From Chryseobacterium sp. 3008163 (GTDB lineage: Bacteria; Bacteroidota; Bacteroidia; Flavobacteriales; Weeksellaceae), in NCBI RefSeq assembly GCF_003669035.1, contig NZ_CP033070.1, positions 124,001-188,000 on the forward strand: a stretch of 64,000 nt of DNA, given 5' to 3'. How positions within the stretch are numbered: position 1 is the stretch's first letter; each line of letters starts with the position of its first letter. The notes below the pieces were generated by a model, which was not told the DNA's origin, did not search any database, and saw only the letters and a program-made list of their open reading frames with translations. The position numbers and the translations under genes are program-made. Shown here piece after piece: positions 48,157 through 58,200 of the stretch.

Positions 48157-48882
48157 TTATTTAATTAATTTTGAATTATTTTTCTTGTAAGCTTTCCCAT
48201 CAAACTTGTAAAATCTCGCTGCACGGTGCGAAACATTCTCTTCAATTTCATCTAATGGTATAATAAAGCTAAACGAAGAAACTTTTTTGTGGAAATTTTT
48301 GATATCAATTTTCTTTTCGCTTAATGCGCAGTAGAGCTGATATAACTGCCTGATTGTGAATTTTTTTGGAAGAAGCTCGAAAATAATTGTAAAATCAATA
48401 TCGATCCATCTTCTGATCTCTCCGAGCGATTCTTGTATAATAACATTGTGATCGAAAGGTAAAGCCGGTATTTTATCAATAGGATGCCAATCAACATTGC
48501 TATACTTTGAACTGTTTATTTTATGATCGATCTTGCAAAGAGACAGATAGGCAACAGTAATAATTCTGTCTATATTATGCTGGTACTCTTTATCCATCCA
48601 TTTGATATCATTCTGACTGCTCGCACGCATAGGGTCTGCATAACATTTAAATTGTTTCAAAATCATTTTTTTAATACCAGTCAGCTCATGAAGTACCCGA
48701 CTTGCCGCATCATCAACATCCTCATTACTGAATATCAAACTACCGGGTAGTTTTTTGTGCATTTCGGCAGGTGAGTCATCAGATCGACGCTGAACCAATA
48801 ATATATTCAATTTGTTATCGGAGTCAAACCCGAAAACAACACAGTCAACTGAAACATATGTATGTATAAATTCTGGAGCCAT
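48157..48882 (-). CDS. NUDIX-domain (NrtR family) transcriptional regulator of the xylose genes
   Basis: About 241 residues: a NUDIX fold (VSVDCVVFGFDSDNKLNILLVQRR; LPGSLIFSNEDVDDAASRVLHELTGI) whose NUDIX box is degenerate, so hydrolysis is unlikely, followed by a winged helix (FELLPKKFTIRQLYQLY onward). NrtR-type sugar regulators such as AraR bind a sugar or sugar phosphate with this fold. It heads the xylB-xylA run, so xylose control (XylR-like) is the natural reading. The frame starts at 48897, but the -7 box at 48911-48918 would leave almost no leader; Met 48882 (MAPEFIHTYVSVD) gives about 20 bases and better family agreement. It is a paralogue of the partial gene at 1-293. Confidence 0.85.
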   Translation of the reverse strand: MAPEFIHTYVSVDCVVFGFDSDNKLNILLVQRRSDDSPAEMHKKLPGSLIFSNEDVDDAASRVLHELTGIKKMILKQFKCYADPMRASSQNDIKWMDKEYQHNIDRIITVAYLSLCKIDHKINSSKYSNVDWHPIDKIPALPFDHNVIIQESLGEIRRWIDIDFTIIFELLPKKFTIRQLYQLYCALSEKKIDIKNFHKKVSSFSFIIPLDEIEENVSHRAARFYKFDGKAYKKNNSKLIK

Positions 48883-48910
48883 AGCTAATGTTAACATTTA
48901 CGTAACATGA

Positions 48911-48918
48911 CAAATATA
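48911..48918 (-). promoter_or_regulatory. -7 box of the xylose/xylan operon promoter
   Basis: The minus strand reads TATATTTG, a perfect TAnnTTTG element, 29 bases before the chosen regulator start. It is the only clear -7 match in the spacer and probably drives the regulator, xylB, xylA and the genes beyond. Confidence 0.65.
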
Positions 48919-48986
48919 AAAATTCAATCGATAAAAAAAAATAAAATTACATTATATATTAAATATCAAACGGTTACATAGCTACT

Positions 48987-49043
48987 TTTGATGATAAGAA
49001 TTGTATTAATTTGATGATAAGCTTATCATTATATACATGATAA
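48987..49043. promoter_or_regulatory. Three-fold 23-bp-periodic ATGATAA array with palindrome
   Basis: ATGATAA occurs at 48991, 49014 and 49037, exactly 23 bases apart. The first two are part of the perfect 12-base repeat TTTGATGATAAG (48987-48998 and 49010-49021). The middle copy is also half of the perfect palindrome ATGATAAGCTTATCAT (49014-49029). It lies about 70-130 bases upstream of the xyl -7 box. This looks like a multi-site operator or activator array; the bound protein is unknown. Confidence 0.5.
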
Positions 49044-49611
49044 CAAATACTCAATTATCTAATACCAAAGGTATTAAATGTTAATTACACACTTATTAAG
49101 TTAATTTTCGTTAATTTCAGGAATATGATAACATTAGCAATAAAACTAAGTAAGATTTATTGTCAAAAAGTTAATAAATTGAAAATTTCCGTGGATAAAA
49201 CCTAAAATATGGCAGTCAACTTTAACCAAAACATGTCATTAATCATGAAATTTTGACTCATTTTACAATTTTTGACAAAATCACGGATCAAATATAATAA
49301 CGTTGAATATGTTCTTAATTCATTGTAAAATCACTTATAAATCATGTAATATAGAAGGAAAGCTCTTCCCTCTATTCTCACGAAATGACTGGATACTGAA
49401 CCCAGCTAAATGAAAAATACAGATTGTAATCTCTATTGAATTTTGGAAGTTTTTTGAGATCAATTTTAAATTGCCCCTAAAAAAGAAAGACCTACTTTTA
49501 CTCATTTTCAACCTTTTTGAAGTTTCGGCATCATTAAGTTTACCATCTTTTCTATTGGATAGGCATAATTTTTCAACTATCATGTAATGGAATAAGACCG
49601 GTTATTTAAAT
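49044..49611. other. AT-rich spacer without recognisable gene
   Basis: No convincing coding region on either strand. A fourth ATGATAA is at 49125-49131, out of the 23-bp phase. A minus-strand frame at 49335-49583 could encode 82 residues but shows no domain, no promoter and no known relatives. The spacer separates the xylan and fructan loci and otherwise shows nothing. Confidence 0.5.
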
Positions 49612-49649
49612 AAAAAAGACAGCACAATAATTATTTGTACTGTCTTTTT
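49612..49649 (-). terminator. Terminator of the fructan operon
   Basis: AAAAAAGACAG pairs with CTGTCTTTTT across an AT-rich extension; the minus strand ends in a T-run. It lies 20 bases after the fructokinase stop. It is symmetrical enough to work in both directions. Confidence 0.85.
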
Positions 49650-49668
49650 AACGAATATAATGATCAGA

Positions 49669-50580
49669 TTAATAAGCATTCCGCTTCAAAAACGTCTCAA
49701 TCTCTGAACTTTCTATTTTAGGATTTGCACCAGAGTAACTCGCTACCAAAGCACCGACGGCACTTGCAAAGTTTAAGGCATCATCCGGATTTTGATCTGA
49801 AAGCAATTTTGCAATCAGGCTGGCCAAGAAAGAATCTCCTGCCCCTACTGTATCTGCCACTTTCACGGGATAGCCTTCGTGTCTATACAATTGATCATTC
49901 CATAGCAGGATAGAACCGTGTTTTCCTAAAGTTACACAGATTGCCTTAGTGTTTGTTTTTTCTGATATAAACTTGATATTTGATTCCAGATTATCGGACT
50001 CAAATCCCATTCCGGCAGAAATTTCCAATATTTCCTCATCATTAAATTTGATAAAGTCTGCCCTGTTCATAAGCTTTTCCAGAATCTGAATATTGTAAAA
50101 TGGCTTTCTTAGATTCACATCAAAAACTTTAAACATTGTATCATTGGAATCTAATAAGGAGAAAAGTGTCTTTTGGGAAACCTCATTTCTGCAAGCGAGA
50201 CTTCCATAAAAAAACACATCGGCCTCTTTTACGGTATCCTTTATTTTTTCATCAACACTGATAAAATCCCACGCAGAAGGAAATTTGATCTCGTACGTTG
50301 CAGAACCACGTTCATTTAAAGAAACCTGAACAATTCCTGTCTCATATTCCGGAGAAACAATGATTCCAGCGGTTTCAAGAGCATTTTCTTTGGTGTAATC
50401 CAGAATTACCTTTCCATCTTCATCATTTCCTACGGCACTAATCATTGCCACGGGAAAGCCGTACGAAGCTGTTCTGAGAGCCAGATTGAGAGGAGCTCCG
50501 CCAATTTTTTTCTCTTCTCCAAAAACATCGAAAAGTACTTCTCCAAAACTTATTACATTAATTTTCTTATTGATAAACAT
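49669..50580 (-). CDS. Fructokinase, PfkB carbohydrate kinase family
   Basis: A 303-residue ribokinase-fold kinase. It begins INVISFGEVLFDVFGEEKKIGGAPLNLALR, the usual fructokinase form, and has the C-terminal motif DTVGAGDSFLASLIAKLL with its catalytic Asp. As the last gene of a fructan locus it most likely phosphorylates fructose released by the GH32 enzymes. Its ATG shares a base with the stop of the upstream gene (TAATG), so the two are coupled. The position of phosphorylation cannot be read from sequence, but 6-phosphorylation is typical of this branch. Confidence 0.92.
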   Translation of the reverse strand: MFINKKINVISFGEVLFDVFGEEKKIGGAPLNLALRTASYGFPVAMISAVGNDEDGKVILDYTKENALETAGIIVSPEYETGIVQVSLNERGSATYEIKFPSAWDFISVDEKIKDTVKEADVFFYGSLACRNEVSQKTLFSLLDSNDTMFKVFDVNLRKPFYNIQILEKLMNRADFIKFNDEEILEISAGMGFESDNLESNIKFISEKTNTKAICVTLGKHGSILLWNDQLYRHEGYPVKVADTVGAGDSFLASLIAKLLSDQNPDDALNFASAVGALVASYSGANPKIESSEIETFLKRNAY

Positions 50581-52121
50581 TAATTGGGATTTTTGATATT
50601 GATATTACTGAATGAACTCTCTGAAGAACTAAAAATACTCCATTTTTTATTAACAATATTATAAATTCTGTTGGTGAATGCTATTTTATCATTGATATAA
50701 ATCACACAAACGTCGTTGCTTATAGAAGCCGTTACAGTATATGATGTTCCTGAAACCGAACTTAACGAATAAGAATTCATAAGATCCTCCGACCCGGAAT
50801 TCATTACATAAGCTGCGATTCTGTTATTTCCAGGTTCAAATGCAATCTTAACTCCGCTTCCTGCATCGGTATCCTGTGCCAGAATAATTCCTGCTTTTCC
50901 TTCAGATGCATTCAAGGTAAAGGTAATCTGATTGGCTTTTTGAAGTTTTGAAAAAGTGACCTGGGAATTGGCAGATAAATTAAAACTACTCCCATTCTGA
51001 GAAGCGTTTCCAGTGATTTTATCAACTGATAACACAGCATTCTGACCAAAAACAGATTGTAATCCTGAAACCGGTTTCACAGCCAGTGTTCCGTCCGAAT
51101 TCTGAATCAGTCTGTGAGCAACAATATTTCCTGCCCAGTCTTTTCCACCGGTATTATTTTCAGGAGTTTTTCTTGCGGTCCACCCTACCAGATAACGGTT
51201 TGTATTATCCGAAACCGTTTTGGCAGCATACAGATAAGAGCCGTCAAGACGGTCATTTTGAGGAGTTGTCCAAGGTCCGTTTGGTGAAGTCGAAATACGG
51301 TAATGCGTTCCTGTATTGCTGCTCCAGTTTTCAGAAAAAACAAGATACCAATAATTGCCCATTTTGAAAAGATCCGGACATTCCAGCATAATATAATTTT
51401 CGGAAGAACTAGTCGTATAAATCGGATTTTCTACAGTCCAATTTCCGTTTGCCGGATTGATGGTGGTAAATTTCAGCACGACCGCTTTTTTATCAGAGGT
51501 CTGAGCAGAGACCAGCATCCAGTATTTTCCGTCTTCAGAATTAAAGAAAACGTGCGGGTCACGGAATTCATAATCATAATATCCTACCGGAGCAGTGATT
51601 TTAAAATTCTTGATTTTCGTCCAGTTTTTCATATCCGTACTTGTTGCCAACAGAACGCTCTCCCGTGGATTGCCTGAAAGGAACGAAGCAACGGCGTTAT
51701 GACCGGTATAATAGTAATAATAGGTATTTCCTACCTTTACAAGGCTTCCAGTTCCCACTCCAAAATCGGCTTCTGATGACGTTCCGTAAGAAATCTGTCT
51801 TCCCTGATAAGTAAAATCTGTAAAATTGCCGGTCTCGAAGCTATGAATATCGTGAAATCCTTCTCCCGCAGGTTTTGTTTTTGCATCGTGAAGAAAGAAA
51901 AGATGAAACTTCCCATTTTCATAATAAGGCATTACATCGCCTGCATAACCTTCTGTATAATAAGGATTGCTCTCTCCCATCCATTGATTGGGCGGCTGCG
52001 GAAAGATATTGGTTTTGCTGTAAATATCTTCCGGATTAACTTCTGTGTCAGAATCGTGATTCTGACAGGAGAATATTGCCATTGCAAGTACGGCTGCTGC
52101 ATATATTTTTTTAATTGACAT
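50580..52121 (-). CDS. GH32-like surface lipoprotein, probable endo-fructanase (levanase)
   Basis: A 513-residue lipoprotein with lipobox AIFSC (Cys19). The five-bladed propeller of clan GH-J is recognisable by the three carboxylate motifs: D62 in YAGDVMPYYENG, D188 in EFRDPHVFF and E247 in LECPDLF. The usual WMNDPNG nucleophile motif is replaced by GDVMPYY, as in an atypical GH32 branch. A C-terminal beta-sandwich follows (about 370-513). Lipid anchoring and the SusC/SusD/DUF4960 neighbours suggest a cell-surface endo-acting enzyme that cuts levan for import. That function is an inference from locus resemblance to the Bacteroides thetaiotaomicron levan system. Confidence 0.82.
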   Translation of the reverse strand: MSIKKIYAAAVLAMAIFSCQNHDSDTEVNPEDIYSKTNIFPQPPNQWMGESNPYYTEGYAGDVMPYYENGKFHLFFLHDAKTKPAGEGFHDIHSFETGNFTDFTYQGRQISYGTSSEADFGVGTGSLVKVGNTYYYYYTGHNAVASFLSGNPRESVLLATSTDMKNWTKIKNFKITAPVGYYDYEFRDPHVFFNSEDGKYWMLVSAQTSDKKAVVLKFTTINPANGNWTVENPIYTTSSSENYIMLECPDLFKMGNYWYLVFSENWSSNTGTHYRISTSPNGPWTTPQNDRLDGSYLYAAKTVSDNTNRYLVGWTARKTPENNTGGKDWAGNIVAHRLIQNSDGTLAVKPVSGLQSVFGQNAVLSVDKITGNASQNGSSFNLSANSQVTFSKLQKANQITFTLNASEGKAGIILAQDTDAGSGVKIAFEPGNNRIAAYVMNSGSEDLMNSYSLSSVSGTSYTVTASISNDVCVIYINDKIAFTNRIYNIVNKKWSIFSSSESSFSNINIKNPN

Positions 52122-52132
52122 GGGTTCTGATA

Positions 52133-53527
52133 TTAATGGGTTACAAGATAATTGAGACTGTTCTCCGTCATCTTTTTGATGTTATCCTGAAACGAGTTGG
52201 GTTGGCTCGGGTTTCCATTCACTGTTTCATTGTACCAATCGTAGGCACCCATACAAATAACCATACATTTTTTGTTGGCAGTTCCGCCAGGAAATTCAGC
52301 AATGGCAACACGTCCGTCCAAAGTATTGTCCCAAGCCTCGCTGGCAAGATTATTACCACCTGTCTGGCTTCTCCATCCGGCACCATTTACGTATCCACCC
52401 CAATCCGGAAGGAACCACCAAGCCGTATGATTCAGACGGAATGTCCCTTTCTCAAGCAGATTAGCTTTCCCTGATTCGTACGTCTGAAGACCATCGAAAA
52501 CAGGATGATTCTCATTTCCTTTGAAAGAGATTCCCCAATCACTTCCTGTATCTATAAATCCGTTCGGAAGAAAATCTCCGAAAACATTATTCGGTCCTTT
52601 TCCTGCAGGAACTATTTCTAATGCATCAACATATTGTGCAGCAAAACTTGTAAGTAAAATATTTCCTCCGCCATTCAAATAGGTTTTGATTTTGGAAGTT
52701 ACATTCGTATTCAGCGCATCGCCCGGTAGAGCGGTAGCCGAGTCAAAATGCCACCAGATCACATTAATTCCCGTAAGATTTGCTGCACTACTTGCGACAT
52801 CAGCAATCGAAACATACACCGCACCTGAATATTTTCCGAAAAGCCAGTCAGAAGCCGCAATCTCATCCGGATTTGTCAATCCTGTTCTTGTAGCAGCCGT
52901 TCCAAGGAATGCAATAGACGGTCCTGAAACAGGCGTTGTTAATTTAGCCGTATACACTTCCGTTATACTGCCATTAGAAACAGTAAACGAAACCGGACTG
53001 GTAAAATTAATGGTTGTTCCCGATGCAGGATTGATACTGACACCATTTCCGGTTTCTATTACCGGCTGCAATGCGGTAAGATTTGTTCCTTCCGGCATTG
53101 TAAGAGAAATGGTTTTACCCGAATTATTGATGGTAGCCGATAATCCGTTAATTTTAAAGCTGATGATCGGATCCTGAGCTTTTACAGTTACCAGATAATC
53201 TTTGTAGATGTTGCCATTTTTTACTTTGAATTTAACCGGCTGTGAAAAATCAATCGTTGCTCCTGATGCCGGCGAAACGACTGCTCCCTGAGAAATTCCA
53301 ATAACCGGAACCAATGTCTTAACACTTGTTCCATAAGGAAGTATAACTGTGATTTTATCATTCTTATGGTCAATTTCCCCTGAAACATTGTTCACTTTAA
53401 AAGAGGAAATATTGACTGAAACATCCGTAACAAGCCCATCTTCCACCTGACTGTCGCAAGACCAGATAAAAGCCGCAGATATCAGCAGAATGATGATAAT
53501 ATGAGTTTTTTTGAATATCGTTTTCAT
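52133..53527 (-). CDS. DUF4960 domain surface lipoprotein, putative fructan-binding protein
   Basis: A 464-residue lipoprotein with lipobox FIWSC (Cys24) and acidic residues just after it. Two consecutive immunoglobulin-like repeats (about 35-115 and 116-195) each end in a phrase such as PASGATIDFSQPVKFKVKNG and PASGTTINFTSPVSFTVSNG, showing internal duplication. A DUF4960 C-terminal domain follows (about 200-464; GGGNILLTSFAAQYVDAL, RLNHTAWWFLPDWGG). DUF4960 proteins accompany SusC/SusD in levan loci and bind the polysaccharide at the surface; this is knowledge of the family, not shown here. It lies 11 bases before the GH32-like gene. Confidence 0.85.
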   Translation of the reverse strand: MKTIFKKTHIIIILLISAAFIWSCDSQVEDGLVTDVSVNISSFKVNNVSGEIDHKNDKITVILPYGTSVKTLVPVIGISQGAVVSPASGATIDFSQPVKFKVKNGNIYKDYLVTVKAQDPIISFKINGLSATINNSGKTISLTMPEGTNLTALQPVIETGNGVSINPASGTTINFTSPVSFTVSNGSITEVYTAKLTTPVSGPSIAFLGTAATRTGLTNPDEIAASDWLFGKYSGAVYVSIADVASSAANLTGINVIWWHFDSATALPGDALNTNVTSKIKTYLNGGGNILLTSFAAQYVDALEIVPAGKGPNNVFGDFLPNGFIDTGSDWGISFKGNENHPVFDGLQTYESGKANLLEKGTFRLNHTAWWFLPDWGGYVNGAGWRSQTGGNNLASEAWDNTLDGRVAIAEFPGGTANKKCMVICMGAYDWYNETVNGNPSQPNSFQDNIKKMTENSLNYLVTH

Positions 53528-53539
53528 TCGTATCTTGTT

Positions 53540-55237
53540 TTAGTATCCGTTATTTTGTTTATACAGTCCCTGACTGAAATTGATCTGTGCCAATGGAATC
53601 GGACAGTATTCCTCAATTCCGTGGTCAAATCCTGCCTGAGAATAGAAAGATCTTTTAGTTTTCTCGACAGAATAATAGGTGTTCATCGTTCCTGCCGTAG
53701 TTCCCCATCTCACAAGGTCGAAGAATCGGCTTCCTTCCATTGCAAACTCCATTCTTCTCTCCCATCGCAACGCTTTTCTTGCAAAATCCTGGTTCCACGT
53801 GCAATTTACGCCCGGCTCATACTTGCTGATCAGATTGTTGGTAGTATAACTTCCTGTAAGAACTGTACTATTGGCTGCTCTCTGTCTCACCTGGTTGATT
53901 AATGGCAACGCTTCGTTGATTTGTCCGAGTTCAATTAAGGCTTCCGCTTTCATCAGCAGAACATCGGAATATCTTATGATGATTCTGTTCTTGGAATTTC
54001 CATAGAAAGGGTCTACATTCACGGTACAGCCGCATCCTACAGGTACATTTTCCTTTAATGAAGAATAATATCCATAAGTTCCGGGACTTCTGCTCCAGCT
54101 TTCCTTAAAGATTTTGTTTTCTTCATATTTCCACGGCAGTCCGGGCAAAGCAACGGTGTGATACAATCTCGGATCCACTTTGTAACTGTTTAGTTGATTG
54201 TAATTAAGATCCGTATCGTTAAAAGTATCAAACATCGGCAGCCCCAGAGGTGTAGTTTTAAATGCATTCACCAGATTTTGGCTTGGCTTATGAAAATCGC
54301 AGCATCCCAAACCTTGTGGCAGAGAAAGCACATCACCATAATTGAGCCTTCCGAAAAGCGTTCCGTCATTGTCAGAATATTGAATGGAAAAAACTGCCTC
54401 CGGTCCGTTCTCGTGTGTTCCCGGAAGGAAATTATACCCGAAGTCAGGCTCCAATGTATAATTTCCGATAACCTGATTGGCAGCATCAATAGATTTCTGA
54501 AGCGTAACTGGATTTACCTGTGTTACCGTATAGTTATCATCCTGCTCATACGCTTGATACAGCCTTACTTTAGCCAGATAAGCATAAGCAGCACTTTTCT
54601 TTGGTCTTCCCACTTCCGACTGTGTTGCAGGCAGATTAGCGGCTGCAAATTCAAAATTAGAAGCAATAGCTTCCCAAAGTTGCTGGTCGTTCTTTGCCTT
54701 GTTTGAGATTTTAGGATAGTCATCAATCGGTGTATTTTCATCCACATAAGGCACATATTTAAATAACGTTTTTAGCAAAAAGTAGTAATGCCCTCTTACG
54801 AAATTCATCTCAGCAATTCTTCTTTGCTTGTTCGGATATTCAGAATCTGAAAGCTGCTTCAGCGCGGCAATCGCTTTGTTACATCTGGAAATTCCAACAT
54901 AATTGAGATACCATAATCTGTCTAATTCACCAAAATCTGAACGGATATTATTTGAAATTTCAAAAAAGTGAAAAGTCTGGATATCATTAGTTCCGCTTCC
55001 TCCTTTGTACGCATCATCAGAACGGACGTTTCCATACGGCCAAAGACTGAAAGGGGTATCATAATGATCGTTTCCGAGAGATGCATAGGCTGCAACCACA
55101 AAACCATCCACATTCTGAGGCGTTACCACATCGGCTTCCGACAGGACACCTCTCGGCTCATTGTCCAGAAAATCGTTGCAGGAAGTTGTTCCCAGCAAAA
55201 AGGCAAAAGCTATTGTTAAAAGTATATTCTTTTTCAT
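53540..55237 (-). CDS. RagB/SusD family fructan-binding lipoprotein
   Basis: A 565-residue outer-membrane lipoprotein: lipobox GTTSC (Cys20), then NDFLDNEPRGVLSE, a SusD opening. Helical TPR repeats (SRCNKAIAALKQL; NFVRGHYYFLLKTLFKYVPYV) and the C-terminal block RIIIRYSDVLLMKAEALIELGQ and RWERRMEFAMEGSRFFDLVRWG are typical. It forms the lid on the SusC channel encoded 18 bases upstream. Levan or inulin oligosaccharides are the expected ligand from context. It is complete. Confidence 0.93.
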   Translation of the reverse strand: MKKNILLTIAFAFLLGTTSCNDFLDNEPRGVLSEADVVTPQNVDGFVVAAYASLGNDHYDTPFSLWPYGNVRSDDAYKGGSGTNDIQTFHFFEISNNIRSDFGELDRLWYLNYVGISRCNKAIAALKQLSDSEYPNKQRRIAEMNFVRGHYYFLLKTLFKYVPYVDENTPIDDYPKISNKAKNDQQLWEAIASNFEFAAANLPATQSEVGRPKKSAAYAYLAKVRLYQAYEQDDNYTVTQVNPVTLQKSIDAANQVIGNYTLEPDFGYNFLPGTHENGPEAVFSIQYSDNDGTLFGRLNYGDVLSLPQGLGCCDFHKPSQNLVNAFKTTPLGLPMFDTFNDTDLNYNQLNSYKVDPRLYHTVALPGLPWKYEENKIFKESWSRSPGTYGYYSSLKENVPVGCGCTVNVDPFYGNSKNRIIIRYSDVLLMKAEALIELGQINEALPLINQVRQRAANSTVLTGSYTTNNLISKYEPGVNCTWNQDFARKALRWERRMEFAMEGSRFFDLVRWGTTAGTMNTYYSVEKTKRSFYSQAGFDHGIEEYCPIPLAQINFSQGLYKQNNGY

Positions 55238-55255
55238 TTTTTTATTATTTAAAAA

Positions 55256-58200
55256 TTATAGGGAAAAATTAACTCCAAAATTGAACGTCAGCGGTAACGG
55301 GTAACCGAATGCCGGTGTTTCAGGATCTATTCCTGTAAAGCTTTTCGATTTTATAGTCCAAAGATTCTGAACACTTGCATACATCCTGAAATTGGTGATG
55401 TGATATTGCTCCATTAAAGATTTCGGGAACGTGTAGCCCAACTGTAAAACCCTCAGCTTCAGATAACTTCCACTTTCTACATAATACGATGAGAATCTGG
55501 ATTCTGCATTGCTGTCCACTGTAGTAAGTGCAGGAATATCTGAATTGGGATTCTGTGGCGACCACGCATTCAGAAGTCTTGTTCCTTTATTGGAACCTAC
55601 ATCATCCACGCTCCAGAAGTCAGTCTGATATTTTTTTGAATTAATGACATCTACATCGCCGATGCCCTGCCAGAATGTTGAAAGATCAAAGTTTTTATAT
55701 GAAAAATTGAGATTGACACCATACATAAATCCCGGATTCGGATTACCAATCCACGTTCTATCTTTGTCGTCAATCATTCCATCACCATTTAAATCTGCAT
55801 AGCGGATTCTTCCCAAGCCTTTACCTGACTGACTTGCAGAATTATCCACCTCTGCCTGAGTTCTGAAAAGTCCGTCGGCAACATAACCGTACATTGAGTT
55901 AACCGGGCGTCCCAGGATATTATCCGTGGTTCCGTTTCCACCGTAATTGTTGATAACAGATTGTGGAAGTGCAGTAATTTTGTTACGGTTCATCGAGATG
56001 TTCCCTGAAACTTCGTAACGGAAGCCACCTGCGGTTTCATTCTGATAAGACAATGCAATTTCAATCCCTTTATTCTCCATAGATGCACCATTAATCCATC
56101 GATCTCCTCCTTCTCCGATCACCCCCAGATAAGGTGGCAATACAAGAATGTCTTTTGTTGCTTTTTTATAAACATCGACACTCCCTGTCAGTTTTTGATT
56201 GAAGAATCCGAAATCTAAACCAAGATTCGTCTGCGTGGTCGTTTCCCATCTCAGGTCGTCATTTTTTGTCTGCGTTGCAATAAATCCAGATGGCAGTAAG
56301 CCGCTTCCGACACCGGAAATATCGTAAGCCGTACCGTAAGATGTTGCCCACGTTGGGTTTCCTCCCGCATAATTCGCTATATATAATGAATACACCGCCG
56401 AATTGCTGATTTCCTGGTTCCCGGTCTGCCCCCAACCTGCTCTTAACCTCAAATCTGAGAAAAACGGAATAAGATTTTCTGCAAAATGTTCTTTATTGAT
56501 TCTCCATCCAGCTGAAAATGCAGGGAATGTTCCGAAACGGTTATTTTTACCGAACCTTGAAGAGCCATCATAACGCATTGTTGCAGAGAAAAGGTAGCGG
56601 TTGTCATAGTCGTAAGAGAATTTTCCGAAGTAGGACAATAGGCTGTAATACGTGGAACTTCCGCCGTTGAAAGCATCTCCGGTTCCCGCATCGGGATACA
56701 TATAATCCGGTGTTTCTATCAGGAATCCTTCTTTTCTCAACCAAGTATTTTTAAATGTATCCTTATACATTTCCATTCCGCCCAAAACATCAAAATGGTG
56801 TTTCCCTGCTTTTGCGGTGTATTGTGCGGTATTTGACCAAGTCCATTTCTCGGTGTCTGACTGGTCAATGTTTACTGCATTGGTTTTGTTTTGCAGGTAA
56901 CCCGAAACATAGCTTCTTTGCAGCATTCTTTTGTAATAATTGGAAAGATCGATTCCGAAGCTGGATTTTAAGGTTAAATTTTTCACAGGCTGCAATTCAG
57001 CATAGACATTTCCGAAGAATCTTTGGTATTGGTAGCCGTTGTCTTTATTGTATTCCAAAAGCCGGACAGGGTTTTGTCTGTCATTCATTCCGCCAACTGG
57101 TCCACCCCAGCCGATTCCGTCTACAGTATGAACCGGAATGATAGGCAAAGCACGTAAAGCAGGATCCAAAACGCCTGGATCCATCAGCTCATTGGTTTTA
57201 TTGAAGGTGAAATTTTCACCAATTTTCAGCTTTCCTTCAAAAAAGTTGTAAGAGGTATTAACACGGGCAGACAATCTTTTGAAATTGGTAAGTTTCACGA
57301 TTCCATCATTGTCATAATATCCCAGAGAGAAGTAGTAAGAACCCTTGTCTGAAGAACTCGAAGCAGAAACATCCAGTGAATTGGCAACACCAGTCTGCGA
57401 AACCTCATCGTACCAGTTGGTGTTGGCTGACTTAATCGTTTTTCCGGCATCCAGATATTCAGGCACGAAACTATTGTACAATGTAGGAATGCCATTCTGA
57501 ACACCCCAGTCAAAACTGTAGCTCAGATTGTTACTATTCGGGTTCAGCCCGTCATTGATATTGGCCTGCCAAAGTATCTGTCCGAATTGTTTTGCGTTAA
57601 GAACCTCTGTTTTCTTTGTATATTGTGAATATGCAGTATAATAATTAAGGTCGATTCTCATCTTCCCTTTTTTTCCTTTTTTGGTGGTTATAATGATAAC
57701 ACCATTGGCAGCTCTGGAACCGTAGATACTTGCTGAAGATGCATCTTTCAGCACCTGCATTGATTCAATATCACTTGGATTAAGCTCGTGCATTCCTGCT
57801 TTTGTAGGAACACCATCTATTACGTATAACGGATCTGTATTGTTCAATGTTCCAACCCCACGAATCAGCACTTTTGTATTACTGCCGGAAGGAGATCCGT
57901 CGGCTGTGATATTAACACCTGCTACTCTTCCCTGCAAAGATTTGATCGGATTGGGTTCAGCCTGCTTATTCAGATCTTTCATATCCACCACGGAAACCGC
58001 ACCCGTAATGTCTGCTTTTTTCTGCTTGGTATATCCGGTTACGATGACCTCATCTATACTTTTTATTTTCTCCGCAGCTAAAACGATGTTAAGAATTGTC
58101 TTTTCATCCACTACTACTTCACGGGTAGAATAATCCGGATAAGTGAAAATTAAAGTGTTTCCTTTTTGCAGGTCATTGATCTGAAATGCACCGCTACTGT

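Noticed and set aside
49335..49583. Minus-strand 82-codon frame in the spacer between the xylan and fructan loci
   Set aside because: No recognisable domain, signal peptide or membrane segment, and no promoter or coupling to a neighbour; length is within chance for AT-rich DNA.
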